Assembly (NCBI GenBank): GCA_003156615.1
Contig: PMHI01000607.1
Location: forward strand, 11,846-18,467
DNA from: Acidobacteriaceae bacterium
GTDB taxonomy: Bacteria; Acidobacteriota; Terriglobia; Terriglobales; SbA1
DNA length: 6,622 bases
Direction of reading: 5' to 3'
The notes below the pieces were generated by a model that made no database searches, was not told the DNA's origin, and was given only the letters and a program-made list of their open reading frames with translations. Every line of letters begins with the position of its first letter. Position 1 is the stretch's first letter. The position numbers and the translations under genes are program-made. Below, piece after piece: positions 1 to 5,954 of the stretch.

Positions 1-833
1 ACCTCGGCGAGAATGTACTGGGGAATGAGGAGCGCTGCCTGAGTAAGAAGGACGCTGTAGGTCTGCGGCAAGATATGGCGGCGCATGAGATATAAGTCCG
101 ATCCTCCGAAGACTCGCGCCGCGAGAACATACTGACGTTCTTTCGCGCTGAGCACTATGCCTCGAATAAGGCGTGCCGGGCGTGCCCAACCAACTGCTCC
201 AATGACTGCAATGATCAGCGCAAATGCCTGGCCCGGATTGATGTGGAGCGGAAGGAATGCCCGGAGGGCGAACAATAGGTACAACCAGGGTAATGCGAGG
301 AAGAGCTCTGCACAACGCATGACGACAGCGTCAACCCATCCGCCGTAGTAACCGGCCACGGTCCCCAGCAGGGCGCCGATTCCCAACGACAAAGCCGTAG
401 CCAGCAATCCGCAGAACAGGGAGACTTGAGCGCCGTAGAGAAGGCGGGAAAATACGTCCCTCCCATAGCTATCCGTGCCCATCACAAGCACCCTCGCCGG
501 AGGGCTGACTCCAAACAAATGCCAGTTCGATTTGAACCGATCCAGGAACTTGTACTCCGACCCTCGTACTAGGAAGTGCAGAGGGAAGCATCTGTGTACA
601 TCTTCGTCATAGTTTCCAAAGGTTCCAGGACGCTCGATGAGAAGACAAACGAAGGGCCGCCAGTGCGTGGCTCCTTGCGCATCCCTAAAATGAAGCCGTG
701 AGGGCGGAGCAAATGGAATGGCTCGATCTTGTTCTGCGAAGTCATAAGGGGAGAAGAATCCGGCGAAGAATGCCGTCAGGTGCAATGCTGCTAAACCAAG
801 CAGCAGGACAGCAATTCTTTTCTCCCCTCTCAT
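1..833 (-). CDS. Dpp/Opp-type ABC transporter permease 2 (DppC-like), C-terminus beyond the window
   Basis: Inner-membrane permease of a peptide/nickel-family ABC importer, forming the translocation channel with the DppB-like protein encoded just upstream. The frame is open from the ATG at 833 to base 1, giving 277 residues with the C-terminus missing. Visible parts are a hydrophobic N-terminal segment (about 6-27), a long outward-facing stretch (about 28-115), the family hallmark GTDSYGRDVFSRLLYG (119-134), membrane segments from about 137 to 160 and 172 to 195, and the EAA loop that docks on the ATPases (about 235-256, YVLAARVFGGSD then RRHILP). The start is set by AAGGAG 8 nt upstream and by the ATGA overlap with the preceding stop, which suggests translational coupling. 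The long loop with GSEYKFLD and HLFGV before the GTD motif matches, from memory, a known subfamily of DppC/OppC permeases rather than a new insertion. The family call is firm; the substrate is unknown. Confidence 0.93.
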   Translation of the reverse strand, partial: MRGEKRIAVLLLGLAALHLTAFFAGFFSPYDFAEQDRAIPFAPPSRLHFRDAQGATHWRPFVCLLIERPGTFGNYDEDVHRCFPLHFLVRGSEYKFLDRFKSNWHLFGVSPPARVLVMGTDSYGRDVFSRLLYGAQVSLFCGLLATALSLGIGALLGTVAGYYGGWVDAVVMRCAELFLALPWLYLLFALRAFLPLHINPGQAFALIIAVIGAVGWARPARLIRGIVLSAKERQYVLAARVFGGSDLYLMRRHILPQTYSVLLTQAALLIPQYILAE

Positions 834-1801
834 GCCAGATTCTCCTTGCGAATGCGCGGATCGGCGGCGAACAGTAGAACATCAGCGAACAGCATGCCGC
901 ACACCAGAAACAATGAGGCGAGCATCACAGCGCCAATCACCACGTACAGGTCGCGCGACAGAATCGCCTCCAACAGCAAAGGTCCGAGTCCGGGCCAGCT
1001 CATAACCACTTCGGTTAGTAACGACGCGCTCAGAAGTGATCCCAGAGAGAGTCCAAAGAGGGAAATGAGAGGATTTGCCGCCACCGGGAGGGCGTGGCGA
1101 AGCACGATGTGCCGGCGGGCAATTCCATGAGCCCGGGCGGCACGAACGCAAGGTGAATCTAGCGCCTCGATCATGGCGGCCCGAACATGCCGCGTCAGTA
1201 CGGGCAAACTCCCAAGCACGAGTACGAGCACCGGGCCTATCAAATGGGCGCCTATGCTTTGCAATTGCTGCCACCGGCTTTGATCTGCACCTCCCAGCGA
1301 TAACGTTCCTCCGGCGGGAAGCCACCGGGTACGGAGGGCGACCAGCAACAAGACTAAGACCAGCAGCAAGTCCGGTGTGGCCAGCAACACCGACGTTACC
1401 AGCCCGCCGGCACGGTCGATCCAGCCCCGGCGTTTCTCGGCGCTTAGAATTCCCAAAGGCAGGGCGAGCAACCAAGCCAGCAGTGTCGCCGATCCTGTTA
1501 ATAGCAGCGTGTTGCGCGCTCTCGACCAGAGCAGAGGTGCCACGGGAGCGTTATAGGCGAACGAGAAACCGAATTCGCCCTTTGCGGCAGAGTGTAACCA
1601 TCGGAAATACCGAATGGGCAGCGACTGCTCCATTCCGTACTGCCTTCGCAGATTAGATATCGTTTCACTTGAGATCTGCGGATTCAATCTCATTTCGTCG
1701 AAGAAGTTTCCTGGGGCCAACTCGACAAAAGCAAAAGAGAGCAGGGAGACACCGAATAGCAGGAAGAGACTCTGAAGAATACGATGCCCGAAGTATTTCA
1801 T
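830..1801 (-). CDS. Dpp/Opp-type ABC transporter permease 1 (DppB-like)
   Basis: Inner-membrane permease of a peptide/nickel-family importer, 323 residues, a normal length for DppB/OppB. It begins with the typical MKYFGHRILQSLFLLFGV membrane segment (about 8-30). A periplasmic region follows, with RRQYGMEQSLPIRYFRWL (52-69) and GEFGFSF (75-81), as in the family. Further membrane segments lie near 97-119, 134-157, 186-205, 240-262 and 284-311. The EAA docking loop is at about 218-239 (AARAHGIARRHIVLRHALP), followed by the family motif SWPGLGPLLLEAILSRD (268-284). ATG 1801 is the only possible start because an in-frame TAG, the stop of the DppF-like gene, sits 9 nt upstream. The nearest SD-like AGGAG (1816-1820) lies inside the previous gene with a rather long 14-nt gap. 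The gene overlaps the DppC-like start by 4 nt (ATGA). Confidence 0.96.
   Translation of the reverse strand: MKYFGHRILQSLFLLFGVSLLSFAFVELAPGNFFDEMRLNPQISSETISNLRRQYGMEQSLPIRYFRWLHSAAKGEFGFSFAYNAPVAPLLWSRARNTLLLTGSATLLAWLLALPLGILSAEKRRGWIDRAGGLVTSVLLATPDLLLVLVLLLVALRTRWLPAGGTLSLGGADQSRWQQLQSIGAHLIGPVLVLVLGSLPVLTRHVRAAMIEALDSPCVRAARAHGIARRHIVLRHALPVAANPLISLFGLSLGSLLSASLLTEVVMSWPGLGPLLLEAILSRDLYVVIGAVMLASLFLVCGMLFADVLLFAADPRIRKENLA
842..847 (-). promoter_or_regulatory. Ribosome binding site of the DppC-like gene
   Basis: AAGGAG on the minus strand lies 8 nt before the ATG at 833, inside the last codons of the DppB-like gene. It fixes the start of the downstream permease and fits coupled translation through the ATGA overlap. 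Confidence 0.8.
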
Positions 1802-1810
1802 CCCAAATCT

Positions 1811-2632
1811 CTAAGCTCCTGTGGGGGCGCCGAATGTGAGTTTCCGAGCGAACCCGGGCGACCCTAGCGCCTGGATGCGAGGGTGCTGAGTATGCTTGCA
1901 TATTTCCGACGGCTTTGCCTGCTCGACAACTCTGCCTTCATGGATAACCGCAACGTCGTCTGCGATGCGGGCGACAAGCTCAAGATTGTGGGAAATGAAG
2001 AGATAACTCAGTCCTTGTGCAGTCTGCAGGTCCAGGAGGAGATTCGTGATTTGTCCCTGGATCGAAAGATCAAGTCCAGCTAGCGCCTCGTCCAATACTA
2101 GCAACTTGGGTCTTAGAACCAAGGCTCGGGCGATGGCCAATCTCTGCCTTTGTCCACCACTCAACTCATTTGGTCTGCGATCTTTCCAAATGGGGCGGAA
2201 GCCCACCTGTTCCATCGTTTCCAAAACCCATTCGGCTCGCTCTTTGCTGCGCCATTGGCCTCGTATCAGCAAGGGTTCTTCGATGATTTCGGCAGCTGAC
2301 ATACGGGGATTCAATGCACCTGCTGAGTCCTGAAAAATAAGCTGGATATCTCGCCCAGCGGAGATGCGTTCCTTTCGGTCAAACTCAAGCAGACTCTTGC
2401 CCTCGAATCGAATGTCTCCAGCATCGGGCCGCTCACGACCAACCAGGCACATGGCTAGCGTTGTCTTTCCGGACCCGGACTCGCCGACCAACGCCAACGT
2501 GCCGCCAGTTTTCACGACCAGGTCCACATCGATCAGGGCACGGACGCAGAATTGGCGTTTCCACCAGCGCCCCTGGGTGTAGGTCTTCGACAAGTCTTGA
2601 ACCTCCAGCAGAGGCAATTGTGTGGGAGGCAT
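1811..2632 (-). CDS. ABC transporter ATP-binding protein 2 (DppF/OppF-like, short C-terminus)
   Basis: Cytoplasmic ATPase that would power the importer together with the DppD-like protein. The nucleotide-binding domain is complete: Walker A GESGSGKT (50-57), Q-loop IFQD (Q101), signature LSGGQ (157-161), Walker B LLVLDE with catalytic E182, D-loop AGLD (185-188) and H-loop H215 (ISHN). ALNPRMS after the Q-loop is typical of the Dpp/Opp family. The protein has 273 residues, shorter than the roughly 320-330 of usual DppF/OppF. It ends shortly after HPRIQAL (250-256), which aligns with the HPYTQALL start of the C-terminal oligopeptide-transporter extension, so the cysteine-rich part of that extension is absent. 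The ATG lies 3 nt after the stop of the preceding ATPase gene, with only weak SD-like sequence (GGGGTCGG), so coupled translation is likely. Confidence 0.95.
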   Translation of the reverse strand: MPPTQLPLLEVQDLSKTYTQGRWWKRQFCVRALIDVDLVVKTGGTLALVGESGSGKTTLAMCLVGRERPDAGDIRFEGKSLLEFDRKERISAGRDIQLIFQDSAGALNPRMSAAEIIEEPLLIRGQWRSKERAEWVLETMEQVGFRPIWKDRRPNELSGGQRQRLAIARALVLRPKLLVLDEALAGLDLSIQGQITNLLLDLQTAQGLSYLFISHNLELVARIADDVAVIHEGRVVEQAKPSEICKHTQHPRIQALGSPGFARKLTFGAPTGA

Positions 2633-2635
2633 GGT

Positions 2636-3679
2636 CTATCCGACCCCGTATTTGAAGCAACGAACGGATCTGCGAGGGGAAACCTCGATCTCGTCGGGCC
2701 TATGCGAGTCGCAAACCTCCATTCGATCCCTGCACCGGCTCGAGAAAGAACAGCCGGGCAGCACTTCGAGAGGATCGGGCGACTTGCCAGGAATGCAAGG
2801 TAAGCGGCGCTTTCCGTGATCAAAATCGTTCGGAGCGATGCGCTGCGGGGCGCATCGCAACAAAGCTTCCGTATACGGATGCCGGGGCTCGGAGTAAAGC
2901 TCGCCGAGCGAACCATTCTCTACAATTTGGCCTGCATACATCACCATGACTCGATCAGCGATTCGAGCGAGAGTAGCTGGATCATGACTGATGAATAAGA
3001 ACGAGGTGCCGGTGGACTCCTTCAGATGTTCGATAAAATCGAGGATTTCATAGGCAGTATTTTGATCCACTGACGCTAGGGGTTCGTCGGCAATCACCAG
3101 ACGCGGCTTGCAAATCAGAGCCTGTGCGATCGCAACCCGTTGACATTGCCCTCCACTCAACTGGTGCGGGTAGGCGTCGTAAATCCGATCGACATCGCGC
3201 AAGCCGATCGCGGCAAACACCGCCTCTGCCTCCTCCCGCGCTTGGCGCGCGGTGCATCTGTGGTGAGCGCGCAGTACCTCACTCACCTGCTTCCCGACCC
3301 GGACGACCGGATTCAGCACGCTGGGGTCCTGGTAGATGATGGCCGCTTCAGCGCCGCGAACTTCACGGAGGTGAGATTCATCGAGCGAAGAGAGATCGCG
3401 CCCGCGGAAAAAAATGGAACTGCAGCTTACCCGCGCGGCATCGGGGAGGAGGCATAGTAGAGAAAGGGCGATGGTTGTCTTGCCACAACCGGACTCACCC
3501 AGCAAGCCCACAATCTCGCCGCGAGCGATATCGAAACTCACTCGGTCGACGGCTGTGAATTCGCGGCCTTTCTCACAGAAGCGGACAGTCAGATCCCGGA
3601 CTCGAAGCAGATCTGCGGAGGGCTGGTAACAGGCTTGATGAACCCTGGCGGTTGCCACATTGGCGACTGGAGCTTCCAT
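2636..3679 (-). CDS. ABC transporter ATP-binding protein 1 (DppD/OppD-like)
   Basis: Cytoplasmic ATPase of the peptide/nickel-family importer, first of the four transporter genes. From ATG 3679 it has 347 residues. It shows Walker A GESGCGKT (61-68), Q-loop IYQDPS (Q117), signature LSGGQ (174-178) followed by CQR where QR is more usual, Walker B RLVIADE (193-199, catalytic E199), D-loop ASVD (202-205) and H-loop H232. The C-terminal oligopeptide-transporter extension is present: RHPYTEALL (266-274), IPGKSPDP (296-303), then cysteines C310, C316, C323 and C341, the pattern linked to a metal or Fe-S site in this family. The start is uncertain. The frame also allows a TTG at 3721 (361 residues), but neither start has a clear SD. 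The ATG is chosen because ATPase homology begins only near residue 24. A strong SD further upstream (3922-3927) serves a different, overlapping frame. Confidence 0.94.
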   Translation of the reverse strand: MEAPVANVATARVHQACYQPSADLLRVRDLTVRFCEKGREFTAVDRVSFDIARGEIVGLLGESGCGKTTIALSLLCLLPDAARVSCSSIFFRGRDLSSLDESHLREVRGAEAAIIYQDPSVLNPVVRVGKQVSEVLRAHHRCTARQAREEAEAVFAAIGLRDVDRIYDAYPHQLSGGQCQRVAIAQALICKPRLVIADEPLASVDQNTAYEILDFIEHLKESTGTSFLFISHDPATLARIADRVMVMYAGQIVENGSLGELYSEPRHPYTEALLRCAPQRIAPNDFDHGKRRLPCIPGKSPDPLEVLPGCSFSSRCRDRMEVCDSHRPDEIEVSPRRSVRCFKYGVG

Positions 3680-3917
3680 CGGACACTCGGTAGGTCTCGC
3701 CTGCGTGGCCGAACTGCACAACGCCTAAGTCGGTTGCCAGCAACTCCCAGCTCACCCGGATCTTCGACGATAGCCTTGCTTCGATTACATCAGCAATCCG
3801 TAAGCGCGCAAGGGTACAGGAGTAATACAGGAGTTTACTGACGCCGCAGCAGGCGCGGAGTTGATCGCAACTTTCGACCGAGTGTTCGATTTCCAAAATC
3901 AGAACAGGACTTCCCAT
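3573..3917 (-). CDS. Unrecognised ORF (114 aa) with strong SD, overlapping the DppD-like start
   Basis: I do not recognise this protein. It starts MGSPVLILEIEHSV and is cysteine-containing in its first third (C17, C23, C24, C34). The middle is mixed helical-looking (LRIADVIEARLSSKI), and the last ~35 residues are Ser/Arg-rich and overlap the DppD-like gene in another frame. The reason to list it is the ATG context: AGGAGG ends 4 nt before the ATG, the best ribosome site ahead of the transporter operon. Against it, the overlap with the ATPase gene is 107 nt from ATG 3679, no domain is visible, and the tail looks like out-of-frame ATPase sequence. It may be a small gene coupled to the transporter, a leader whose translation controls it, a frameshifted or decayed gene, or chance. 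Confidence 0.33.
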   Translation of the reverse strand: MGSPVLILEIEHSVESCDQLRACCGVSKLLYYSCTLARLRIADVIEARLSSKIRVSWELLATDLGVVQFGHAGETYRVSDGSSSRQCGNRQGSSSLLPALRRSASSPGSDCPLL

Positions 3918-3921
3918 ACAC

Positions 3922-3927
3922 CCTCCT
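3922..3927 (-). promoter_or_regulatory. Strong Shine-Dalgarno sequence ahead of the 3917 ORF
   Basis: AGGAGG on the minus strand lies 4 nt before the ATG at 3917. It is a full match to the anti-SD core and is the strongest such site ahead of the leftward operon. The DppD-like start itself lacks a clear SD. Confidence 0.5.
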
Positions 3928-3937
3928 GTCGCACGCG

Positions 3938-3966
3938 ATCTAAGTGCTTGTGAACAATCAACTCAA
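3938..3966 (-). promoter_or_regulatory. Weak sigma70-like promoter candidate for the transporter operon
   Basis: On the minus strand TTGAGT (3961-3966) and TTAGAT (3938-3943) are separated by 17 nt. The -35 box matches the TTGACA consensus at four positions, but the -10 box is poor. Transcription would begin near 3931, immediately before the SD at 3922-3927. The position is sensible for the leftward operon, but the match is weak and could be chance. Confidence 0.2.
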
Positions 3967-3977
3967 AGCCATGGTTC

Positions 3978-3991
3978 CACAATTGCTTGTG
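3978..3991. repeat. Short inverted repeat CACAA-TTGC-TTGTG
   Basis: A perfect 5-bp inverted repeat with a 4-nt spacer. Its right half is part of TGCTTGTG (3984-3991), which recurs at 3945-3952, 39 nt away. The two copies bracket the weak promoter candidate. It could be an operator for a dimeric regulator, but arms this short also occur by chance. Confidence 0.25.
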
Positions 3992-4247
3992 TCACGGGCA
4001 TGCCGAAGCCAATGCCATTTCCCGAAGACGACTCGCCACGGTCTGATCTTCGCCATCAGCCGCCACAGCGCGCCAACGATAACGTTTGTAGTGTGGGGAC
4101 GCCCCCGAGAATAGAGAGTTTGCGAACCCGATTCGATCCGCGCCTTGTGGGGTTTGGAATTGTCAGTCCATCAACCCGCGCTCCGAACCTGAAGGAGCAT
4201 CTCAGTCGGACTTTGCAAGCCGCAGAAAAACCCAGCGGCAGAAATCT

Positions 4248-4252
4248 GGAGG
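4248..4252 (+). promoter_or_regulatory. Ribosome binding site that fixes the GTG start at 4260
   Basis: GGAGG with a 7-nt spacer precedes GTG 4260. It is the main reason for taking the GTG as the start of the small cysteine-motif protein, and it supports that gene being real. Confidence 0.75.
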
Positions 4253-4259
4253 ATCGGAA

Positions 4260-4580
4260 GTGAACCCTTCGTCTAATCTCAGCCTGATCCCGCTCCGGCA
4301 GGCCAGTCTTTGTCTCGACTGCGAAACGATAACGACCACGCACACAAACTGCCACGCCTGCGGATCCCAGGCTCTGTTGAATGTTGCCCGCGCACTCAAC
4401 CGGCAGCACCTCTCGGATCGGGTGTGTTCTGGGAGGCGGTCCGTCGTCCAAATGTCCGTGGCCCACGTGCGCCAAAGAGACACGTTTCACCGAAGTGCAC
4501 CGAACCTCGGCAGAAACCGAGGCCGGGACAGCGCCCTACCCCTGGAATTTGATCTCAGCAAGTCGGAGAACAGTGCATGA
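4260..4580 (+). CDS. Small zinc-ribbon-like protein with two CxxC pairs (function unknown)
   Basis: A 106-residue protein with GTG start and a good SD. Its N-terminal half holds C18-L-D-C21 and C31-H-A-C34-G, nine residues apart. This is a compact treble-clef or zinc-ribbon pattern likely to bind one zinc ion. It is followed by a short helix-like stretch ALLNVARALNRQ (38-49). Residues 50-106 are hydrophilic, rich in Arg, Ser and His, with no visible domain, and may be disordered. There is no signal peptide or membrane segment, so it should be cytoplasmic. The role is unknown; zinc ribbons of this size often mediate protein or nucleic-acid contacts. It lies upstream of and co-directional with the receiver-PilZ gene, which makes a shared transcript plausible despite the 211-nt gap. 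A 144-codon antisense frame across it is taken as a shadow. Confidence 0.72.
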   Translation: MNPSSNLSLIPLRQASLCLDCETITTTHTNCHACGSQALLNVARALNRQHLSDRVCSGRRSVVQMSVAHVRQRDTFHRSAPNLGRNRGRDSALPLEFDLSKSENSA

Positions 4581-4621
4581 AGCTCAGACCAGGAAGCTCC
4601 GAACCTGCCTGCAGCTGGTAG
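4577..4621 (+). CDS. Possible 14-codon leader ORF overlapping the zinc-ribbon stop
   Basis: The ATG at 4577 overlaps the TGA of the zinc-ribbon gene (ATGA), has GGAG 8 nt upstream (4565-4568), and reads MKLRPGSSEPACSW before TAG. Its stop runs into AGGAGGAG (4620-4627), a strong SD-like run that has no start codon at a usable distance. The arrangement resembles a translated leader ahead of the receiver-PilZ gene, but 14 codons may be chance and no regulatory residue bias is seen. Confidence 0.2.
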   Translation: MKLRPGSSEPACSW

Positions 4622-4701
4622 GAGGAGTTCGAGCCGAAACGGCGCACGGCGTCGGTCGCTCCCCCGAGGTCGAAAACCTGCGGAATCCCTCTTTTCCGTC
4701 G

Positions 4702-4713
4702 GGCCCCGGGGCC
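4702..4713. repeat. Perfect 12-nt GC palindrome
   Basis: GGCCCCGGGGCC is a perfect palindrome with no loop. It sits 79 nt before the receiver-PilZ start. As DNA it could be a dimer binding site; as RNA it is too tight to form a good hairpin. It may simply reflect base composition. Confidence 0.25.
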
Positions 4714-4777
4714 GCAGTCGACACCGTGGAGCACATGTTCGCGATTAAGGATACGGAGCGAGCGAGGCCATTGATGC

Positions 4778-4782
4778 GAGGA
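4778..4782 (+). promoter_or_regulatory. Ribosome binding site that fixes the receiver-PilZ start at 4792
   Basis: GAGGA with a 9-nt spacer precedes ATG 4792. The receiver domain begins within five residues of that ATG, so the site decides between the three in-frame ATGs at 4735, 4774 and 4792. Confidence 0.65.
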
Positions 4783-4791
4783 ATCGACCAA

Positions 4792-5475
4792 ATGTCATCG
4801 TTGAAACTTCTTGTAGTGGAAGATGACTTACCGAGCCTGGAACTGATGGACGAGGTATTCACGTCTCTCAAGGCAGAGGTTCGCCCCATCAGCGATGGTG
4901 AGAGAGCGGCTGATCTGATCAAGCGAGAGAGATACGACGGGATTTTCTTAGATCTCGAAATGCCCAACATGAACGGTTTCGAGCTGGCCCGATGTGTCCG
5001 AGAATCCTCCTGGAACAAGTCCACTCCGATTGTGATCGTAACCGGGCGCGACGACAGAACTACGATGCAACAGGTTTTTGCGGCTGGAGCAACCTTCTTT
5101 CTACAAAAGCCGGTCGATAGGCAAAGGCTGAGCAATCTGTTTCGGACTGTACGTGGGTCACTCACTGAGAATCGGCGACGGCAAGCGCGCGTCTCCTTGC
5201 AAACCCAGGTGCTTTGCGAGATTGAGTCCAGAACCGTACGGGGGGTGAGTTGGAATCTCAGTCGAGGTGGGATTCAGGTCGACATCGGCAACCTGAAGCA
5301 GGGAGACATGGTGCGCCTATGGTTCCGGCTGCCCATGTCCGGTGCGCGAATCGATGCTTTCGGCCTCGTGATCTGGGCCTCTGAAACCCGGCAAGGAATC
5401 CAATTTACGAAGCTGAGCGAGCAAAACGCCGAGGCGATCCGACAATTCATCGCAGAGGTAGAAAAGCCGGATTGA
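4792..5475 (+). CDS. Response regulator with receiver and PilZ domains
   Basis: A 227-residue cytoplasmic signalling protein. The N-terminal receiver (about 4-122) has the full set of key residues: acidic pocket E10, D11 and D12, phospho-acceptor D54 in IFLDLEMP, switch T84 and K106 in LQKP. The C-terminal PilZ domain (about 128-222) has the c-di-GMP binding signature: R129-x3-R133 in RRQAR, then N155-x-S157-x-x-G160 in NLSRGG, with Asn at the position where Asp or Asn is allowed. The protein should therefore be phosphorylated by a histidine kinase and bind c-di-GMP, with no separate DNA-binding output, so it probably acts through protein contacts, for example on motility, surface or polysaccharide functions. 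That output is inference. It follows the zinc-ribbon gene and converges with another receiver gene, their stops being 26 nt apart with no clear terminator between. Confidence 0.93.
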   Translation: MSSLKLLVVEDDLPSLELMDEVFTSLKAEVRPISDGERAADLIKRERYDGIFLDLEMPNMNGFELARCVRESSWNKSTPIVIVTGRDDRTTMQQVFAAGATFFLQKPVDRQRLSNLFRTVRGSLTENRRRQARVSLQTQVLCEIESRTVRGVSWNLSRGGIQVDIGNLKQGDMVRLWFRLPMSGARIDAFGLVIWASETRQGIQFTKLSEQNAEAIRQFIAEVEKPD

Positions 5476-5501
5476 CTCTCACCAGGAGATTGAGGACCTA
5501 C

Positions 5502-5954
5502 CTAAGCATTGCTCTGCGGATTTCCTGGCCCCGCCTTTCCGTCGTACAGGCGGTTGGCGGCTTGAGCTGGAACGGCACGGCGAGCGCCGGGCCGGCCGAG
5601 AAGCCGTTCGAGTTCCTCAGCCAATGAAATCGCATTGATTGGCTTCGATAAGTATCCATCGAAGCCCGCATCCAGTACTTTTTCCCGGTCTCCTCTCATC
5701 GCGAACGCAGTCACTGCGAGCACGGGCAGGTCAGCCAGTTGGGCATTTTCACGGATCTTGCTTAGCACTCCGAATCCATCCAGCTTTGGCATGCCGAGGT
5801 CCAGCAGCAGGATATCCGGCCGGGTGCGCTCAAGCATCCCCAGAGCTGCCTCGCCGTCACACGCTTCTTCCACTTCCCAGCCACGCCCTTCGAGTAACTC
5901 GCGCAACAGTTCGCGATTGACCGGATGATCTTCTGCGATCAGAGCTTTTCTCAT
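5502..5954 (-). CDS. Single-domain response regulator (CheY/DivK-like receiver)
   Basis: A 150-residue receiver protein starting MRKALIAEDHPVNRELL. Acidic pocket E8 and D9, phospho-acceptor D52 in LLLDLGMP, switch T82 and K104 in YLSKP are all present, so it should accept phosphate. The receiver ends near 120. The last 30 residues are rich in Ala, Gly and Pro and look unstructured. No effector domain is present, so it probably relays phosphate or binds a partner, as DivK- or CheY-like proteins do. The EDHPVNRELL start resembles receivers fed by hybrid kinases. ATG 5954 overlaps the stop of the kinase gene by 4 nt (ATGA), which argues for coupled expression and a kinase-substrate relation. A longer frame from 6029 is open but would read through the kinase C-terminus in another frame and is rejected. 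Confidence 0.94.
   Translation of the reverse strand: MRKALIAEDHPVNRELLRELLEGRGWEVEEACDGEAALGMLERTRPDILLLDLGMPKLDGFGVLSKIRENAQLADLPVLAVTAFAMRGDREKVLDAGFDGYLSKPINAISLAEELERLLGRPGARRAVPAQAANRLYDGKAGPGNPQSNA

Larger units (their letters stand above)
3918..4259. other. Divergent intergenic region between transporter operon and signalling genes
   Basis: This stretch separates leftward from rightward transcription, so promoters for both should lie here or in the adjacent 3680-3917 segment. I see the SD at 3922-3927, the short repeats at 3945-3991, a weak leftward promoter candidate, and the SD of the zinc-ribbon gene at the far end. I find no convincing rightward -35/-10 pair, no terminator-type hairpin with a T-run, and no RNA gene. 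A plus-strand open frame from ATG 4000 to 4263 crosses it but lacks an SD and looks non-coding. Confidence 0.5.
4581..4791 (+). other. Leader between zinc-ribbon gene and receiver-PilZ gene
   Basis: This 211-nt spacer is open in the receiver-PilZ frame, since that frame has no stop from 4381 onward, but it does not look like part of the domain protein. It holds an orphan SD-like AGGAGGAG (4620-4627), a perfect 12-nt palindrome GGCCCCGGGGCC (4702-4713), and alternative in-frame ATGs at 4735 and 4774. I see no sigma70-type promoter or T-run terminator. An N-terminal extension of the receiver protein cannot be excluded, but the SD favours ATG 4792. Confidence 0.4.

Noticed and set aside
1075..1656. 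193-codon plus-strand frame antisense to the DppB-like permease
   Set aside because: The permease on the other strand shows all family motifs throughout; the antisense product is Arg/Ala/Pro-rich shadow sequence.
4000..4263. 87-codon plus-strand frame ending in a GTGA overlap with the zinc-ribbon start
   Set aside because: The overlap is tempting, but the ATG at 4000 has no SD, the product is Pro/Arg-rich without any domain, and the stop falls where the next start would give that overlap by chance.
4075..4334. Direct repeat AACGATAACG at 4075-4084 and 4325-4334
   Set aside because: Only 10 nt, one copy lies in the coding sequence of the zinc-ribbon gene, and nothing else around the copies is shared.
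4056..4490. 144-codon minus-strand open frame
   Set aside because: It is antisense to the SD-led zinc-ribbon gene, Arg/Gly-rich in the manner of shadow frames, and shows no domain.
4381..4791. 137-residue N-terminal extension of the receiver-PilZ protein
   Set aside because: It overlaps the zinc-ribbon gene by 200 nt, is low-complexity, and the GAGGA site places the start at 4792, right before the receiver domain.
5476..5501. Possible bidirectional terminator between the convergent genes
   Set aside because: The 26-nt spacer has no stem longer than a few pairs and no T-run. A CCGCC/GGCGG stem at 5532-5554 lies inside the receiver coding sequence with a 13-nt loop and no T-run.
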